DNA of 64,000 bases from positions 379,382,114-379,446,113 of the forward strand of contig CM077676.1 of assembly GCA_039707655.1 (NCBI GenBank), read 5' to 3'. Position numbers and translations under genes: made by a program. Below are positions 1-11,300 of the stretch, piece by piece. Below the pieces are notes generated by a model, which saw only the letters and a program-made list of their open reading frames with translations, made no database searches and had not been told where the DNA came from. Source of the stretch: Elymus sibiricus. Lineage: Eukaryota > Streptophyta > Magnoliopsida > Poales > Poaceae. Each line of letters begins with the position of its first letter. The first letter of the stretch is position 1.

Positions 1-1683
1 ATTTCGCGGGGAGGGAGAGAAGAAGCCAGATAATTGCATGGCATGTGTATGTGAGAGAATTTCTGATTTTGGAGAGCCCTCTCCACCTCTATTTATAGGA
101 GGAGCAAGGGGTAGAGGAAAGGGGTGAAAAAGACCAAAAGGGGCTCAAGATCTTTTCACCCAAATGCCACATAAGGGTGTGTGTAGAACATATCCACCAT
201 GAGATGGAAGGAAACCCCAAGGGGGCCCCCCAACACCACCATGGACGAAATTTGGTGCTGCCCCCTTTGGGGGGCGGGGCGGCACTACCTTTCACACACC
301 TTTCACTCTCACCAAAAGTGATTTTCTTCTAGAAAAAAAATCCCATTTGGAAACCAACCCATAAAGCACTTTCACTATTCACGAAGACATTTTTTTCGCG
401 ACAGTTTGAACCGAAAATATTTATGTAGGCCTAGAACATTTCCAGTACCCACTAAAATAATTCTGGACGCATTCCGAAACATTTCCGGATCAATGATTTT
501 CTTCAGCGAAAAGCAAACAAAGCGGTTCCGGCAGCTCCGGAACATTTCTGGTTTTTTTCTTTGAAAAATCCCAGAAGTTTCCAGAACAATTCTGGCACCC
601 TCCAAGAATTTCCAGGCGTGTGCCGGAACCAATTTGACTTAATGGTATACCCTGAAACAACTTTTCAGTTTTACCGAAACCATTTCGGTGTTCTCTCCGG
701 AACTTTTCCGTTGTCTCCGAAACTTTTCCGGTGACTTTCTCTCAGACTCCCTGTCTAGTATTCAGCAGATAGATGACCCTTAAGCGTGTGACCCTATAGG
801 TTCGGTGAAGTATAGATATGACCGGAACACTTTCCGATCAATGATCAACATCGGAGCCGTGGACACCCATATTGACCCCTATACCCACACGAATGAATAT
901 TCGAGTGAACCTCCAGTTGCCGTGTGCTATTCCTGTTGCTTCGCGATATGTTACAAATACCCGAGGTGAGAATCATCGGCATCCCTGTGGATCAACACTT
1001 GTCCACAATGCCAGTTACCTCGTTACCGGTTTTGTTCTCTTTTCTCGTTTCCGTGTTCCGGCATCCCTGTGATCAAATCACATTTGTGTCTGGCCAGACG
1101 ATGATGGATACCGTAACACCGAGAGGGCCCAGAGATATCTCTCCATCGTCGGAGGAGCAAATCCCAATCTTGAGCTATCAAGTCCCTTGACATACTTTCC
1201 CATGAACCCGTAAGCCGCCGTAATGGCCACCCAGTTACGGATGACGTTTAACAAACCCCAAAGTTCATGAAGCAAGCATGAAGAAACTCGACACTCTCAT
1301 GGTCTAAGGAATTATGCAAACATTAACTTTCTCTGTGTTATTAACCATTAACTTGTGACGAATGAATCTCATAGCATAACATCAATTCGGGTCGATTCAA
1401 CACAAGTGTTCTCCTAACATTGTGCCCTCAAAGTTGCCGGCATATCCATGCCCATGATCAGGAAAACAGAACCATCATGCAACACTTGAGCTAGTCTTAG
1501 AGGCCAGACTAGCAATACATTTTACCGTTTATTATTCCACACGTGCATACGAGTCTTCCTCCGAGCCTCGTGGTTATTGTAGACTCGAGAACCATAGCAG
1601 TTATAGCACGGAATATAAACTTAACTACAAACATGGAGATAAATAATAACATTTATTATTGCCTCTAGGGCATATCTCCTACA
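1..1683 (-). mobile_element. Copia-type LTR, cut by window start
   Basis: This is one LTR of a minus-strand Copia element whose body lies left of the window. Read on the minus strand it begins TGTAGGAGATATGCCC and continues with the AGAGGCAATAATAAA motif, the LTR start typical of the Angela/WIS/BARE-1 group. Much of the rest is diverged from the Angela copy at 11301-20007, so it is probably a different family. A minus-strand TATA box (CTATAAATAG) lies at 89-98. The DNA just right of 1683 is not a polypurine tract but another repeat, so this is the outer 5' LTR and it was inserted into the element at 1684-4354. The family name is not certain. Confidence 0.75.
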
Positions 1684-4354
1684 GTAATCCGTTAAGGAGA
1701 ACCAGGAGGAATCACCCTCGATGGTCCCCACTTAAAGGAGTTGCATGACAGAGTCATCATCGGGAAGGGGAGAGCGAGGAATCACCCTCTGCAATCACCA
1801 CCGATGTGCTATACTACAGAGATATCATCAGGAGTGCAGTACGAGGTATCACCCTCGGCACTTGATAGTAGCCCTACAGAGCCGTACAACTAAGGGGGTG
1901 TGCGGTGCTGTGACGGTCTCTGCATATCGACCACAATGATCGAGGTACTAGTAACAAAGCAGGGCATCAGGGACAAGGGTGAGGGGTCACTGATGGATCA
2001 CCAACCAACCTATTCTAAGCAGTTTAGAATAACAGGTAAAGTAACAACAGCAGGTTACAAAAGCAGGCTATGCATCAGAATAGGAGCAAGCAATTACAAT
2101 AGCAAAATCTAATGCAAGCATGAGGGGGAAGGAATAGGCGATATAGGAATGATCAAGGGTTTTGCTTGCCTGGAAGCTCTGCTGAAAAGGAAGAAGGATC
2201 GTCGGTGACGTAGTCGTACTCGGGAGCAGCGTCGGTCTCGGAGTATACCGGAGAGAAGAGGGGGGAAGAAACAGTAAATATAAAGCAAACAAATGCACAC
2301 AGATACTTGGCATGGCAAAGGCTGTGCTAGGGGTGCCCTAACGCAGTACTACGCAAGTTAGTCAGAGCGGGAAAACATCTGGAGGTGTTTTACCAGCTCC
2401 GGGCAATTATCGGACAGATGAATCGGAGGGGAAGGTTCCATGTTCATCATGTTAGAGAGGTGTGGCAGGTATGTGGGTGGCATATTCGTATTCGTCATAT
2501 TTGTCTGATCGTTTTTCATATATAAATTATTTTCATCCGAGTTACGGTTTAATTTCTATGATTTTTCAAAGTTTTATTGAATTTCTGGAATTGTTTTAAT
2601 TATTTAAATTCGTATTATCCGAAACAGTAATATGTGACATCATCATGAAGTCAGGGTGACGTCATCGGTCAAACCCAGCTGGTCAGGGTCAAACCTGACC
2701 AGTGGGACCCACATGTCATACACAGTAGCTAATCTAGTGGTTAAATTAAACTAAACATGATTAATTAGTGGGTGGGCCCCATCTGTCAGTGACCTAATTA
2801 GTAATTAGATTAATTAACAGATTAATTATCCTTTTATTTATTTATAAAAATGTTTAAATAGTGCGGGGTCCACCTGTCAGTGACTGGTCAAGCTCAGTCA
2901 GCAGGTTTGACCAGGTCAACGGACCCACTGGGCCCACAGGTCAGTGGCCCAGGCGGTGCCACGTCGGCGCCAGGTCAGTGCCGTCGGCGGCTGAACGCCG
3001 GCGACCCAATGGACGGCGGCGCAGCACGGGAGGTCGCCGGAATTGCCCTACAGGCCACCGATTTGTGCGCGGTTTGCTCCTACGGAATCAGCGCGACGAG
3101 GCGCGACGCGTGGTGGTGGCGGTTCGTCCGGGGATGGCCGGAAACGGCGCCGGCGATGAGCGGAGGCGGAGGTGGCTTCGGGCGCGGTGGGGATTCGTCG
3201 CTACGGGGCGCGGCGAGGCTCGCGGATGGGCGCGTTGGCCTCCTGGGGATCCCAGGAGCACGGCCCAATGCTCAGACGCGGGCAGCGCTAGCGGTGGCCG
3301 CGACGGCGAGGCGTACGGCGGCGGCGAGCTTACGGCAGCGGCAGCAGTAGCTAGCGGGCACGCGCGAGGCTAGCAGAGAGAGGGGAAGGTGGCGCTGCTC
3401 ACATCGGTGACGGGGAGCTGCTCGGGGAGGCGCGGGATGCAGTGGAGGCGTCGGGATCGACGACGGCGATCGATGGCCGTAGCGGAGAAGGACGGCGCGG
3501 GGCGGCGGCCATGGTGCTCCCCGAGCTCGATGCGGTGGTGCAGAAGAGGTAGTCGAGGCCGGCGCGCCTCCTGGACAGGGTGGTTGGACACGGGGAGGCC
3601 GGTGGACACGCGGACGACGCCGGCACGGCCATGGCTGCATTCGGCCATGGTGGGAGAGAGAGGCAGAGAGGGAGAGGGGACGAATGGGGGCGGCTAGGGT
3701 TGCGGCGGGGGTCGAGGGGGGGTCTTGCAGGTGTCCGGTGCTGCAGCCGCGCGCTGTCGAGCGCGCGCAAGGGGGGCCAGTGCGCGCGCGCGGTGTGCGG
3801 GCGACAGCGCGAGAGAGAGGCGAGAGGTAGGGGAAAAGGCCGGCTCAGCTGGGCCGGGCCGCGCCTGTAGCCACTTAGGCCCAGCGTAGCAGTAGGTTTC
3901 TAGCTTTTCTCTTTTTCTTTTTCTATTTTCTATTTTCTTTACTGTTTTGCATTTTCTTTTAATAGCAAATGAGTTTAGAAAAATATGAAACTTGCCAAAA
4001 TTAAATACTCTGCAATATTCTGCTTTGCCATAGTGGGTTTGGGATTTAATTGAATTCATTTGAATTATTCATAATTGAAAATGAAACAAATGGGCTGTTT
4101 TGGGTACTGTTTTAGTTGCTAGGGTCATTTTGGAAATTTTAATAATATTGATTTTATTTTTATAATTGCTTTGGTAATTTTTGCCATATTATGAACTATT
4201 TTGTTTGATTATTTGAAGAAATAATAATTTGACTTGCATTTGAATTTGGAATTTGAATTTGTATTATTTCCTAAATACAATTTAATTAGGATGATCATGA
4301 TGACTTGGCAATTTAATTAGCTTAATGTCAGAGTTAGGATCAGGGGATGTTACA
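1684..4354 (-). mobile_element. Unclassified LTR-element sequence
   Basis: This is non-coding repeat sequence ending at 4354 with gttaca, so the minus strand opens TGTAACATCCCC, a common Triticeae LTR start. About 2640-3000 is rich in ggtcaaacc/ccacctgtcag motifs; 2860-3870 is very GC-rich; 3890-4340 is AT-rich. This strong compositional zoning is typical of long Triticeae LTRs. GC-rich frames here (for example 2861-3373) are compositional and have no recognisable domain. The left edge is hidden by the Copia insertion at 1-1683, so it could be a solo LTR, an LTR plus internal part, or a LARD-like element. No target duplication could be established. Confidence 0.55.
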
Positions 4355-5775
4355 GATAACCTCATGCAATTATCAACGACGCTACTGAGTATGTGTCATT
4401 GGTAGTAGCACTTCTCTTTTTCTTCGCAAAAGAACAGCACTTCTTTTTCAATAGTGGAACGCAGTGTGCATCCTACTTTTGGGGAACGCAACTTCCTCTG
4501 TTTCCTTCTCAACTGCCTGGTTCCGTTTAGGGCCCGCTCCTCAATTTTGCACTGCAACAAAAAGTGTTTTCTTAACACAGTACAACGCAAAAGCTTACAT
4601 ACACGCACATACACTCACTTCTATGAACGCACACATACACTCCCTACCCCTATGAGCACCTAGCCGACATAACGTCTTGAGATTAACGAAGACACCATAG
4701 GCGCCTCCGTAGTCGACGTGAACGTCTCCTCCCACTGAAAACAAAACTATAGCTGCTACATTCTATACTTGTGTTCCAAGAAATGAAACCATAAGGTATT
4801 CTGATAATTATCAAGAAAGAAAAAACAATAGCTAGTTTAATGGAAAGACAACATTAGACAACATGACTAGCAAAAACATTATGTCAAAGATTATAATGGC
4901 AGTCTTCGTTCTTTGATCGTACATTCCGTACGCACATTTGGATGCCACTCTTCTTTCCTTTTACAGCCAAAAGAGAAAACTAACTGTTTTTCTCCTCCCA
5001 ATACAGTTATTAATCACTTACCGACCAAGGAGTTAATTCAATGATCAATGGATCTACCAATATTACCGATTTTGTCACAACCCATAGTAATTTCCTTGTC
5101 ACTAGTGGAGCGCCTCTTTCTAGTTTGGCCTCTCTTTTCGCTTATATTTCTGAAAGATCTTTTTTCTTGCGATCAAAAGGTCTTTTCCTTTGAATGCGTA
5201 GCTTTTGCATTAACTAATGTGGGGAGCGACATCACTACCAACCAAAAATGATACATGAGACCTCCTACACGGAACAACATCCCGCCGGTAGTGCACTATT
5301 ATCATAGAAAAGGTCACACAAAAAAGATTCACATTACATAGACGGAGGATGAAATTCATTGATGCTATATTTTTGAACAAAACAAGTAGTATGAAGGGAA
5401 ACTTATGGTCAATTTTAAAAATAAACTTTTGGTGGAGTATCTTTTGAAATAAAACCTATGATATTTTTTTATGAAATACACAACATAACACCTAGCTTTA
5501 ATGTAGCCCATAAAGCCTCCATATTTATTGCACTCGCGTCTAGTGGCAGAGCTAGTGGTAACAGGGTGGCCCAACAAGTTTTAGATTTCCCCGTTGCCTA
5601 CATATTATAGCGAATAGACAAAATAAATAAATTCATATAAACAATTTCACAGTTGTACTATATGTACCGCGGGCTGGATCCATGCCCCCAGCCTATATAT
5701 GTATATAAGCCAAATAAAGACAAAATAAATAAATAAATTCATATGAACAATTACCACCCTGGCCCATTATGCTAG
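4355..5775. other. Intergenic DNA, no gene seen
   Basis: AT-rich sequence without a convincing gene. Around 4590-4740 is a stretch of cacgcacatacac-type repeats followed by 'cctatgagcacct' and 'gtctcctcccactgaa', wording I associate with a widespread Triticeae dispersed repeat; I could not define its ends. Short open frames here show no domain. Confidence 0.5.
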
Positions 5776-5976
5776 ATAACAAGTACGTTGAAAATTAAGC
5801 GTAATCTAAATAGAGTTGCTCATGGTCTAGTTAATATGAGTCTTTCTAAAGGTAGCACCGCTTGTTGGTTGTGCCGGGTTCCAGACAGTATATCTATGCT
5901 TGTATTAGCAGACTACTATAACACTATTATTGAATGGGAAACCTATGCACGCTACGACGTACTTGCCCATCCATAA
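5776..5976 (+). pseudogene. RNase H-like (RVT_3) coding remnant
   Basis: A plus-strand frame with no ATG at its start encodes IKRNLNRVAHGLVNMSLSK, then a cysteine/tryptophan-containing tail, and stops at 5974-5976. The N-R-x-A-H motif followed by a hydrophobic helix is the C-terminal signature of the RNase H-like RVT_3 domain found in plant LINE polyproteins and in LINE-derived gene fragments. The frame is closed 5' by a stop and only the last ~65 residues remain, so this is a remnant, not a gene. No reverse transcriptase motif is visible next to it. Confidence 0.5.
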
Positions 5977-6276
5977 ACGAAGTTAGAGTTTGGTGCGAAT
6001 ATATGGATTGATTTCGGAATATTTTTCTTGCATGGCCGCTACTAATTAACACCTGATCGCGTAGATCGATGAGCAACGTCCTGTCCATCGGATGCTTGGT
6101 GAGTAGAAGAGGGAAAGTGGGTGCAGCAACGGGATCGATGCCGAACCTATTCGATCTCCGTCTTTGGCGAAGGATTATACCATATACTCGATCAACTAAC
6201 CGTTGCCGCCTTGCCGGTGTCGATGGGCGATAGTCCTGCAGTGTGTGTGCGAAATTCTGGGCACACGTGTGTAGTA

Positions 6277-6389
6277 CTCCCTCCGTCTGGAAATACTTGT
6301 CGAAGAAACAAATGTATCTAGATGTATTTTAGTTCTAGATATATTTATTTTTATCCATTTCTTCGACAAGTATTTTCAGACGGAGGAAG
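6277..6389. mobile_element. Stowaway-type MITE (113 bp)
   Basis: A near-perfect inverted-repeat element that starts ctccctccgtctgg and ends with the complement, ccagacggag-like (cagacggaggaag). It is flanked by TA dinucleotides at 6275-6276 and 6390-6391, the Tc1/mariner Stowaway target duplication. The two arms share the motif acttgtcgaagaaa. It has no coding capacity and would be mobilised in trans by a mariner transposase. Confidence 0.9.
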
Positions 6390-6391
6390 TA

Positions 6392-7443
6392 TTACAGATG
6401 AAGGCGAACGAGGATCGCGTCTTCGAGCAGGTTCCGCGTAGGACCAGCTGGGTTAAAAAAAATCATATTTTTGTTCTTCTATGTTTAGGCCTTATCCGAT
6501 AAAAGGAAAGAAATAAAACATCAGGGTGCTAGGACTCGACCCCGAACATGGAGCTTATTGGTTTTTTAATTTCAGATAATGCAACCAAAATCTGAAAAAC
6601 AGGAAACATGGCATGATGCACTCATATGGCATCCACATGTTGTGGTAAAATTTTGAGAAGGTTTTCAAAAATTATGACGTCCACTGCTTAGAAATCGGGC
6701 CATTTTCAAGGAAGAATCGTAGTTTCAAAAGGGAACATGTGATGTTTAAAGTCAAAGTGACGGTTGCTTCATTGGTTCACCTTGAACTTTGTTGTACACT
6801 CAAGATAAATCGTTACATGCTCCATGTAAAATTTAGCACTTTAGGGGGTTTGTTCTATATTTAAGTCATTTAGTGCATTTATAGTCATTTAATGAATATA
6901 ATTTAAATATAAAATGTAAATGCATTAAAATTGGGTAAAATTGGAGGGCCACTTTTATTTCATTCTTTTGCAGGGAAGGGTTGGTTTTATTTAATATATG
7001 GCCTTGGGCCTTTTCCAAAAAAGGAAAAAAAAAGCTTGAGCATGGTTTAACTAAAAAATTTATGAATATATTTACATAATTTTCTAGATGAATGTGGACC
7101 ACGACATAGCTATAGCAAGCTAAAGGGTTGTCCAGTTGGGGCATGTAATATTCTCGTAGCAGCTAGCAGGACAACCTGCTGAAACCTAGTTCTTTATGCA
7201 TGCCTTATGAAACAGGGGTCCAGGCAACTGCCGAGTTTCACATAATGGCGACATCTTGTTTCACCGATTGCATGGGTGAATCTATGGAATAACACCCATC
7301 TCACGAGACACAAAGTTGACATACACATGCGTCTCTCACGGTTTCCGTACATGGCACAAGTACATAACTTTTAATGTTAAGTTGCTAATCATTTTTAGCC
7401 ATAGCCATTAAACAATACGGGCCGGACTATTTTCTACGGTGCA
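6392..7443. other. Intergenic DNA, no gene seen
   Basis: AT-rich DNA with no recognisable gene, RNA or complete transposon. The longest frame (minus, 6866-7144) has no start context, domain or homologue that I recognise. Confidence 0.5.
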
Positions 7444-8215
7444 TAAGGGCATCTCTCATGTGAACCCTCAAACCGTCCGCAACCGTCCAGACCGAGCTGT
7501 CCGGACACTGCAAGCTATCCAACGCTGTCCCGCATTTGTTCATGGTCCAGTTCGGAATTTCGTTTTCCCGCAAAACGGAAGCAAATCAGGGGGCTTTGTA
7601 GGAGTCCGGACACCCACCACGTACTCTGACACCCCCGTTCCACCCAAAACCGAGGCAGAGAGCCCGCACATTTGGAGTGGCCCGCACTGTTTCCTTGCCA
7701 ACCCCCCTTTCTCCACCCTCTCCGCTACCATCCCGCCGCTCTCCACCCCAATTCCTACGCTTTTCGCTGTCATCGCCTCATGGACCCGTAGGAAAACCTA
7801 TCAGCGACGATGGAGGTGGAGGATCCAGAGAAGGCAGACGCTTGAAAGATCAACTCAGCGACACGACAAGCCCACCGCCTCAAAAAGAAGGCAAAGGATG
7901 ACTCGGCCGGCAAAAACAAGGGCGGTGAGAGAGGTCACGAACGGGGTGCAGGGGCTAGGCGGGGCCTGGGACGCGGGGCGCCGCCATTGTCGCCGTCCAT
8001 GCATACGCCGTCCTAGCTGGAACAATACCAGCCTCCCTACTTCTACGCCGCCAACTAGCCCGGCTAGCAGTCCCCGGAATCCGCCGCTGGGCACGTGCCG
8101 TATTCGTCGACGTCAATGCGGGCCGCTCCATTTCGCCGAGTCTGCATCGCCGCAGCTTGTCCGGTCACGAACGCTAGTCGTGGAGCAGCTTGGTGCCCAC
8201 TCTCTATTCGCTGGT

Positions 8216-9516
8216 ATGTCTCAACCGGGTAAGCCAGTGTACGACGATGCAGACAGGAAGACGATGGACATGATCCACGACAGAGGCTGCTTCGAGGACG
8301 GACAGGTGGCTGACTCGGAGCCGGGCACGTACACCCAGTCCGACACGTACACACAGACGGGCACGTAGTCGGGCGCGTACACCCAATTGGGCACGCAGCC
8401 GGGCACACACACCCAAGAGCCAGGCACATACACGCAACAGCCGGACACGTACATCTAGCAGCCGGATTCGTACAGCAGCCAGCTGGAGCAGAATGATGAC
8501 GACGACCTTGATTCGAAGGAATTTGCGGCCGATCCGAAGAAGACTGGTAGAGGAGAAAGGTTCAACATGCGGGAAGGCGACTTTTTGTGCGATACATGAT
8601 TGACCACTAGCATCGATCCGATCCATGGTACGGAGCAAAAGGGCGCAATATTTAGGGCCAACATTCATACTTGGTTTCATGAGCACAAGAATTTCGACCC
8701 CTACCGCAAAGATCAAGTCGCAACGAGCTCATCCTCATCCAAGAGGTCGTGAGCAAGTATTGTGGCCATTTGAAACAACTAATCGGTCGGTGGTCAGGTG
8801 GCACGCTAATCACCGAGCAAGTGAGTTGTTATATGTGTTGGTCATTTGGTCGGATATGCAACTTGTTGGCCGGATATGCTCTATGTGTTGGTCATTAGCC
8901 AGATGTTCCACTTATTGAGAATGTTTTTCTTTGTAGCCCTCCCGTGCGTGCAACTTGTTCTTGAAGGTGGAGAAGATGAGTTTCGTCCTCATGCATTGTT
9001 GGTTGAAGTTTGAATGGGGCACCCAAGTGGCAACTATCCATTGCTAACTCCATCAAGACCGCTGGCATCGGCACCGAGGAAGAAGCGAGTGATCCAACCG
9101 ACTCAACAAAAAAGCAACCCAAGAAGGTTAGAAGAGGGTTCTGAGGAAAGAAGTGGGAGGAGGAGAAAGAGAAGTGAGAAGGGGTGGCAACCAAGATAAA
9201 GGAGAGATTTGAGGACATCTTAACGAAAAAAGACGATGCATGTGTGAAGCGCTCTGATGTGAAGAAAGAAAAGAAGCCAAGAGGTTTAACATCTTGATGG
9301 CAGTGACCGAGAAAACGCTCAATCTCAAAGAGGAAGGTTGAGATCGCGGCCTCTACGGAGGATACGAAGATGTTGACCATGAAGGTGGACGAGTTAGATG
9401 AGGATGCGGCAATGATAGTGCAAGCCGTCCGTGTCAAGATGTTGAAATGCTTGTCGGCCGAGCTGGAGGATGCCGAGAAGGAGCCGGATGGTGATGAGGA
9501 GGCGTCGACACAGTAA
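8216..9516 (+). pseudogene. Decayed Harbinger ORF1 (Myb/SANT-like)
   Basis: From an ATG at 8216 the frame reads MSQPGKPVYDDADRKTMDMI, then PGTYTQ repeats, then a SANT-like block (GTEQKGAIFRANIHTWFHEH) at about 8625-8700, then IQEVVSKYCGHLKQLIGRW near 8735-8790. A lysine/glutamate-rich C-terminal part near 9200-9516 ends VDELDEDAAMIVQAVRVKML and a stop. This is the order seen in the Myb-like DNA-binding ORF1 of plant PIF/Harbinger elements, often annotated as glutathione S-transferase T3-like. It is broken by in-frame stops at 8366 (TAG), 8456 (TAG) and 8597 (TGA) and by frameshifts, one around 8710-8740 and others before 9300. It cannot make protein. Confidence 0.75.
8321..8466 (+). repeat. 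Coding minisatellite (PGTYTQ repeats)
   Basis: Six to seven degenerate units of roughly 18-24 bp, each built on cgggcacgtacacccag, encode PGTYTQ-like repeats inside the Harbinger ORF1 pseudogene. Unit length varies by multiples of three, so it expanded while the frame was still coding or near-coding. Two units now carry TAG in place of CAG-like codons. Confidence 0.75.
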
Positions 9517-9841
9517 GTATGAAGACTCGGCTAGCCCGTTCGGCAGGTCAAAAATTCTATTTTTTTCCATGGACTGGACTGATACTTTTGTGATCGGACA
9601 CATGTAAAAACTATGAACGTCCGTCTCTTTCTGGTTGTGATCGAACGCTATGAAAACCACACTTTAACTTGCTCTCATATTACTATGCATTTGAAATAAA
9701 GATTTCCGAACCTAAGCGGAGGGTTAGGGAACGCGGTTGGATGGCCGGCTGGCTCACGCGTCCGTGACCGTGGGCTGATTCACGCCAGTCCGCAAACAAA
9801 TGCAACATCCATTTAACGGCACACTGTTGAAGATGCCCTAA

Positions 9842-10824
9842 TGCATTTTTCTTGCTCGCGCGCGCACACAAGAGAGATATGACAACACTGTGTGCACCAG
9901 CTAGACGATCGATCTGCAAATCGATCTTGTGTAGTAGTACACAGCTTTTGGCACATCTATATTGTTCGCTATCTGCACGGAGAACTAATTCCTAGCGACA
10001 GCTAGCTAGTGCGTGTTTACTCAGCACCTAGTTTCTCCTGTCGCCACCTTTTCTTAACTAAAATCAGCTGGTGCTGTTAATGCACTGATCTGATCAGCCT
10101 AAAAAAAGAGATCAAAGGGAACCTTTAATCAATTTAGTGAGTGACCTCGATTCCCTCCCTTGTTTTATTTGGGACAGATGCTAGACACACGCAACCTCTT
10201 TGTGCCAGTGGCAGTAATCAACAACCGCCAGTTCGAATCCTAACTATTTTATTATCTACGAGCGTGTGGCCAACTCGCGCGCGTAAGCTAGAGGTATGTA
10301 GGGTTAGGTGTCGCCAGATCGTTGGCATGTTTCACAGGCCGATGCGTGTGCAACTGGAGTTAAGTTACGTATATACTGTACTTATAAAAACATCTTATAT
10401 TATATTATGGGACGAAGAGAGTAGTATATAAATACGTGAGTTGCGGGCATTATATGGCGACCTAATCAATCTCTTCTGTTCTTCCCGCTCCTTCCTAGCT
10501 GCATCTTCTTTTCATCTTTTAATTTTCCTTTATCGCACTCAGCTGCACTGCAGGTGAATGATTGTTGAAGCTTTAGCTAGAAGACAAGCGTCTGAGTTCT
10601 CGTAGTAGTCCCAGTTGACCTTACAGTTTAATCTCTCCTTTTTTTTTTACGAATTACAGTTTAATCTCTCCGTCGTTGTCTAGACGACGTGCGTATTCCA
10701 TGCATGGAATTTACTGTTTGTAATTTTGTCATTAGGTTGCACGCACATTAGTTAACAAATGACAACATTGCGGTGGAACGATTTCTACTAGTGTGATAAG
10801 TCGAGTAGGGCATTTTGGAGACCG
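9842..10824. other. Intergenic DNA with MITE remnant
   Basis: Contains a truncated Stowaway-like end at about 10370-10423 (cttataaaaacatcttatat ... gggacgaagagagta). A well-formed TATA motif follows at 10425-10434. No coding frame follows before the TIR elements at 10825. Confidence 0.5.
10425..10434 (+). promoter_or_regulatory. TATA-box-like orphan promoter
   Basis: The motif tatataaata is followed by about 30 bp and then a pyrimidine-rich, 5'-UTR-like tract (10470-10530) with a possible splice donor in ctgcaggtgaatg near 10549-10561. No open frame continues before the TIR elements and the Angela insertion. It may be a gene promoter that lost its gene or simply chance; low confidence. Confidence 0.25.
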
Positions 10825-11184
10825 AGCTCCATGGAGGCCTTTATTTTGAAAAATTCAAAATTCAAAAATTTCAGTTTCAAAAAATTCTGAAAAAATACAC
10901 ATGTATGCAAGGATGTAATGTGTGTGTGTGAAAATTTGGAGGATGAAACACCTTGAATTGCAAGCTGCACAAAAAAAAAATCATGAACTTGGAGAATGAA
11001 CAATACATATGCTATAAAGCCCTAGATTTGTCTTTTTTGTGTAGCTCTCATTTTAACGTATTTCAACCTGAAAATTTGCACACATGTACATTATGTATCT
11101 AAGTACATATGTATTTTTTTCAGAATTATTTGAAACTGAAAAGTTTAAAGTTTGAAGTTTTCAAATTAAGGCCTCCATGGAGCT
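10825..11184. mobile_element. TIR element 1 (MITE-like, 360 bp)
   Basis: A short non-coding element bounded by the perfect inverted repeat agctccatggaggcc / ggcctccatggagct. The subterminal sequence is A/T-rich with aaaattctgaaaaaatacac near the left end. No clear target duplication was found, so the superfamily is unassigned. A related element of the same size starts only 16 bp to the right. Confidence 0.6.
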
Positions 11185-11300
11185 AAGAAATGCCTAACTT
11201 AGCTCGAGCTCCATGGATCCCTTTTTTAAAAAACTTCAAAATTCAAAATTTTAATTTTCAAAAAATTCTGAAAAAATACACATATACATATGGATGTATA

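Larger units (their letters stand above)
7447..9838 (+). mobile_element. PIF/Harbinger-type element, 2.4 kb
   Basis: The ends are gggcatct at 7447 and agatgccc at 9838, imperfect inverted repeats, flanked by a 3-bp TAA duplication at 7444-7446 and 9839-9841. A TWA duplication with GGGCATCT ends fits the PIF/Harbinger superfamily in grasses. The interior carries a decayed ORF1 (Myb/SANT-like protein) but no transposase, so the element is non-autonomous. The 5' 700 bp is GC-rich leader and 9030-9516 holds the ORF1 C-terminal part. Confidence 0.75.

Noticed and set aside
2861..3870. Several overlapping 90-170-aa frames
   Set aside because: GC-rich LTR sequence opens frames in most directions at once; none has a motif or conserved start.
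7439..8368. 309-aa frame as an intact gene
   Set aside because: Most of it is transposon leader with no protein signature and begins before the Harbinger end; only the part from 8216 matches ORF1, and it ends at a premature stop.
8321..8466. CRISPR-like repeat array
   Set aside because: Units are adjacent, degenerate and in a coding frame, with no unique spacers; it is a minisatellite in a plant transposon.
10190..10260. tRNA or SINE B-box (gttcgaatcc)
   Set aside because: Only a B-box-like word is present; no A-box at the right distance and no cloverleaf could be drawn.
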